Below are positions 63,884-64,000 of a stretch of 64,000 nt of DNA, piece by piece (the stretch's first letter is position 1; every line of letters starts with the position of its first letter). The notes below the pieces were generated by a model. That model had not been told where the DNA came from. It saw only the letters and a list, made by a program, of their open reading frames with translations, and made no database searches. Both the position numbers and the translations under genes were made by a program. Source of the DNA: Burkholderiaceae bacterium (lineage in GTDB: Bacteria; Pseudomonadota; Gammaproteobacteria; Burkholderiales; Burkholderiaceae_C); assembly GCA_913776825.1 (NCBI GenBank), contig CAJYPV010000010.1, forward strand, positions 170,981 through 234,980, given 5' to 3'.

Positions 63884-64000
63884 TTCTGCGCTGCTGACAA
63901 GTCAGCGACGCAAACAAGACGACGCAAGTTGTTTTGATGTTCTTTAAGAATTTGCAGCCGATAAGCGTGGGCGTCTGGACCGAGCGACCTGAGAAGGTTA
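63884..64000 (+). other. 5' leader of an rRNA operon (16S gene beyond the window)
   Basis: The segment from the P2 start to the window end has a GCTGAC/GTCAGC hairpin, a boxA at 63938-63950 and a following GATAAGCGTGGGCG (boxC-like). This order is typical of proteobacterial rRNA leaders with antitermination signals. No 16S sequence is yet visible. Confidence 0.8.
63938..63950 (+). promoter_or_regulatory. boxA antitermination site
   Basis: TGTTCTTTAAGAA matches the Nus-factor-binding boxA consensus (TGCTCTTTAACA) at most positions and lies about 55 bases after the P2 start, as expected in an rRNA leader. Confidence 0.8.

Overview
The window is high-GC bacterial chromosome. Gene content and order point to the Burkholderiales, in the Roseateles/Mitsuaria/Rubrivivax neighbourhood. 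The evidence is the block dacC – D-amino-acid aminotransferase – ybeD – lipB – lipA, hemB beside hemJ, an EIIA-Man/HPr/EI phosphotransferase set, an OlsB-type ornithine acyltransferase, large TonB-dependent receptors and an MdtABC-type efflux operon. Most of the sequence is densely packed core chromosome. No prophage, insertion sequence, integrase or CRISPR array was seen. The genus is an inference.

Layout. 1-1868: a 5'-truncated gene and a D-2-hydroxyacid-dehydrogenase-like flavoprotein. 1874-2383: a stable-RNA promoter, tRNA-Leu(CAG), and a 149-bp tandem repeat built from the tRNA 3' end, a terminator hairpin and an inverted (antisense) copy of the same tRNA 3' end. 2398-8591: an SH3-domain secreted protein with an SPFH/band-7 membrane protein, divergent from a response regulator/histidine kinase pair. 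8606-16056: a thioredoxin-like protein, an esterase, an M14 carboxypeptidase, a LytTR/LytS-type two-component system, a class II glutamine amidotransferase and a geranylgeranyl-reductase-like flavoprotein. 16207-26316: three TonB-dependent receptors with long regulatory leaders. One leader holds an internal terminator, and the divergent pair shares a LacI-type operator-like sequence.

26505-35166: ruvB/ruvA, a NarL-type regulator and its kinase, phoH with a histone-H1-like tail, ybeY, a CorA-family transporter and hemB. 35253-35378: a candidate structured RNA with its own terminator, directly in front of hemJ. 35400-43595: hemJ, a VanZ-family protein, a thioredoxin-fold ferredoxin, a hydrolase, dacC, a D-amino-acid aminotransferase, ybeD, a Sel1-repeat protein on the other strand, lipB and lipA. 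43714-44574: an orphan leucine-rich-repeat gene that resembles the N-terminal part of IpaH/SspH-type secreted effectors. 44477-54013: an RND efflux operon (adaptor, two permeases, outer-membrane channel). 54327-54781: three copies of a palindromic 186/201-bp repeat.

54915-64000: a TlpA-like thioredoxin, a degenerate kinase-like protein, an esterase and a class III CoA-transferase, a lipoprotein, PTS EIIA and HPr, olsB on the other strand, and PTS enzyme I. The window closes with two tandem promoters and a boxA antitermination site, which is the leader of an rRNA operon whose 16S gene should start just outside. The upstream rRNA promoter matches the tRNA-Leu promoter closely.

The most novel structures seen are the tRNA-Leu-derived repeat with embedded anti-tRNA segments, the pseudoknot-capable RNA before hemJ, the terminator inside a TonB-receptor leader, and the effector-like LRR orphan. 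All functional statements come from reading sequence; no search or folding program was run.
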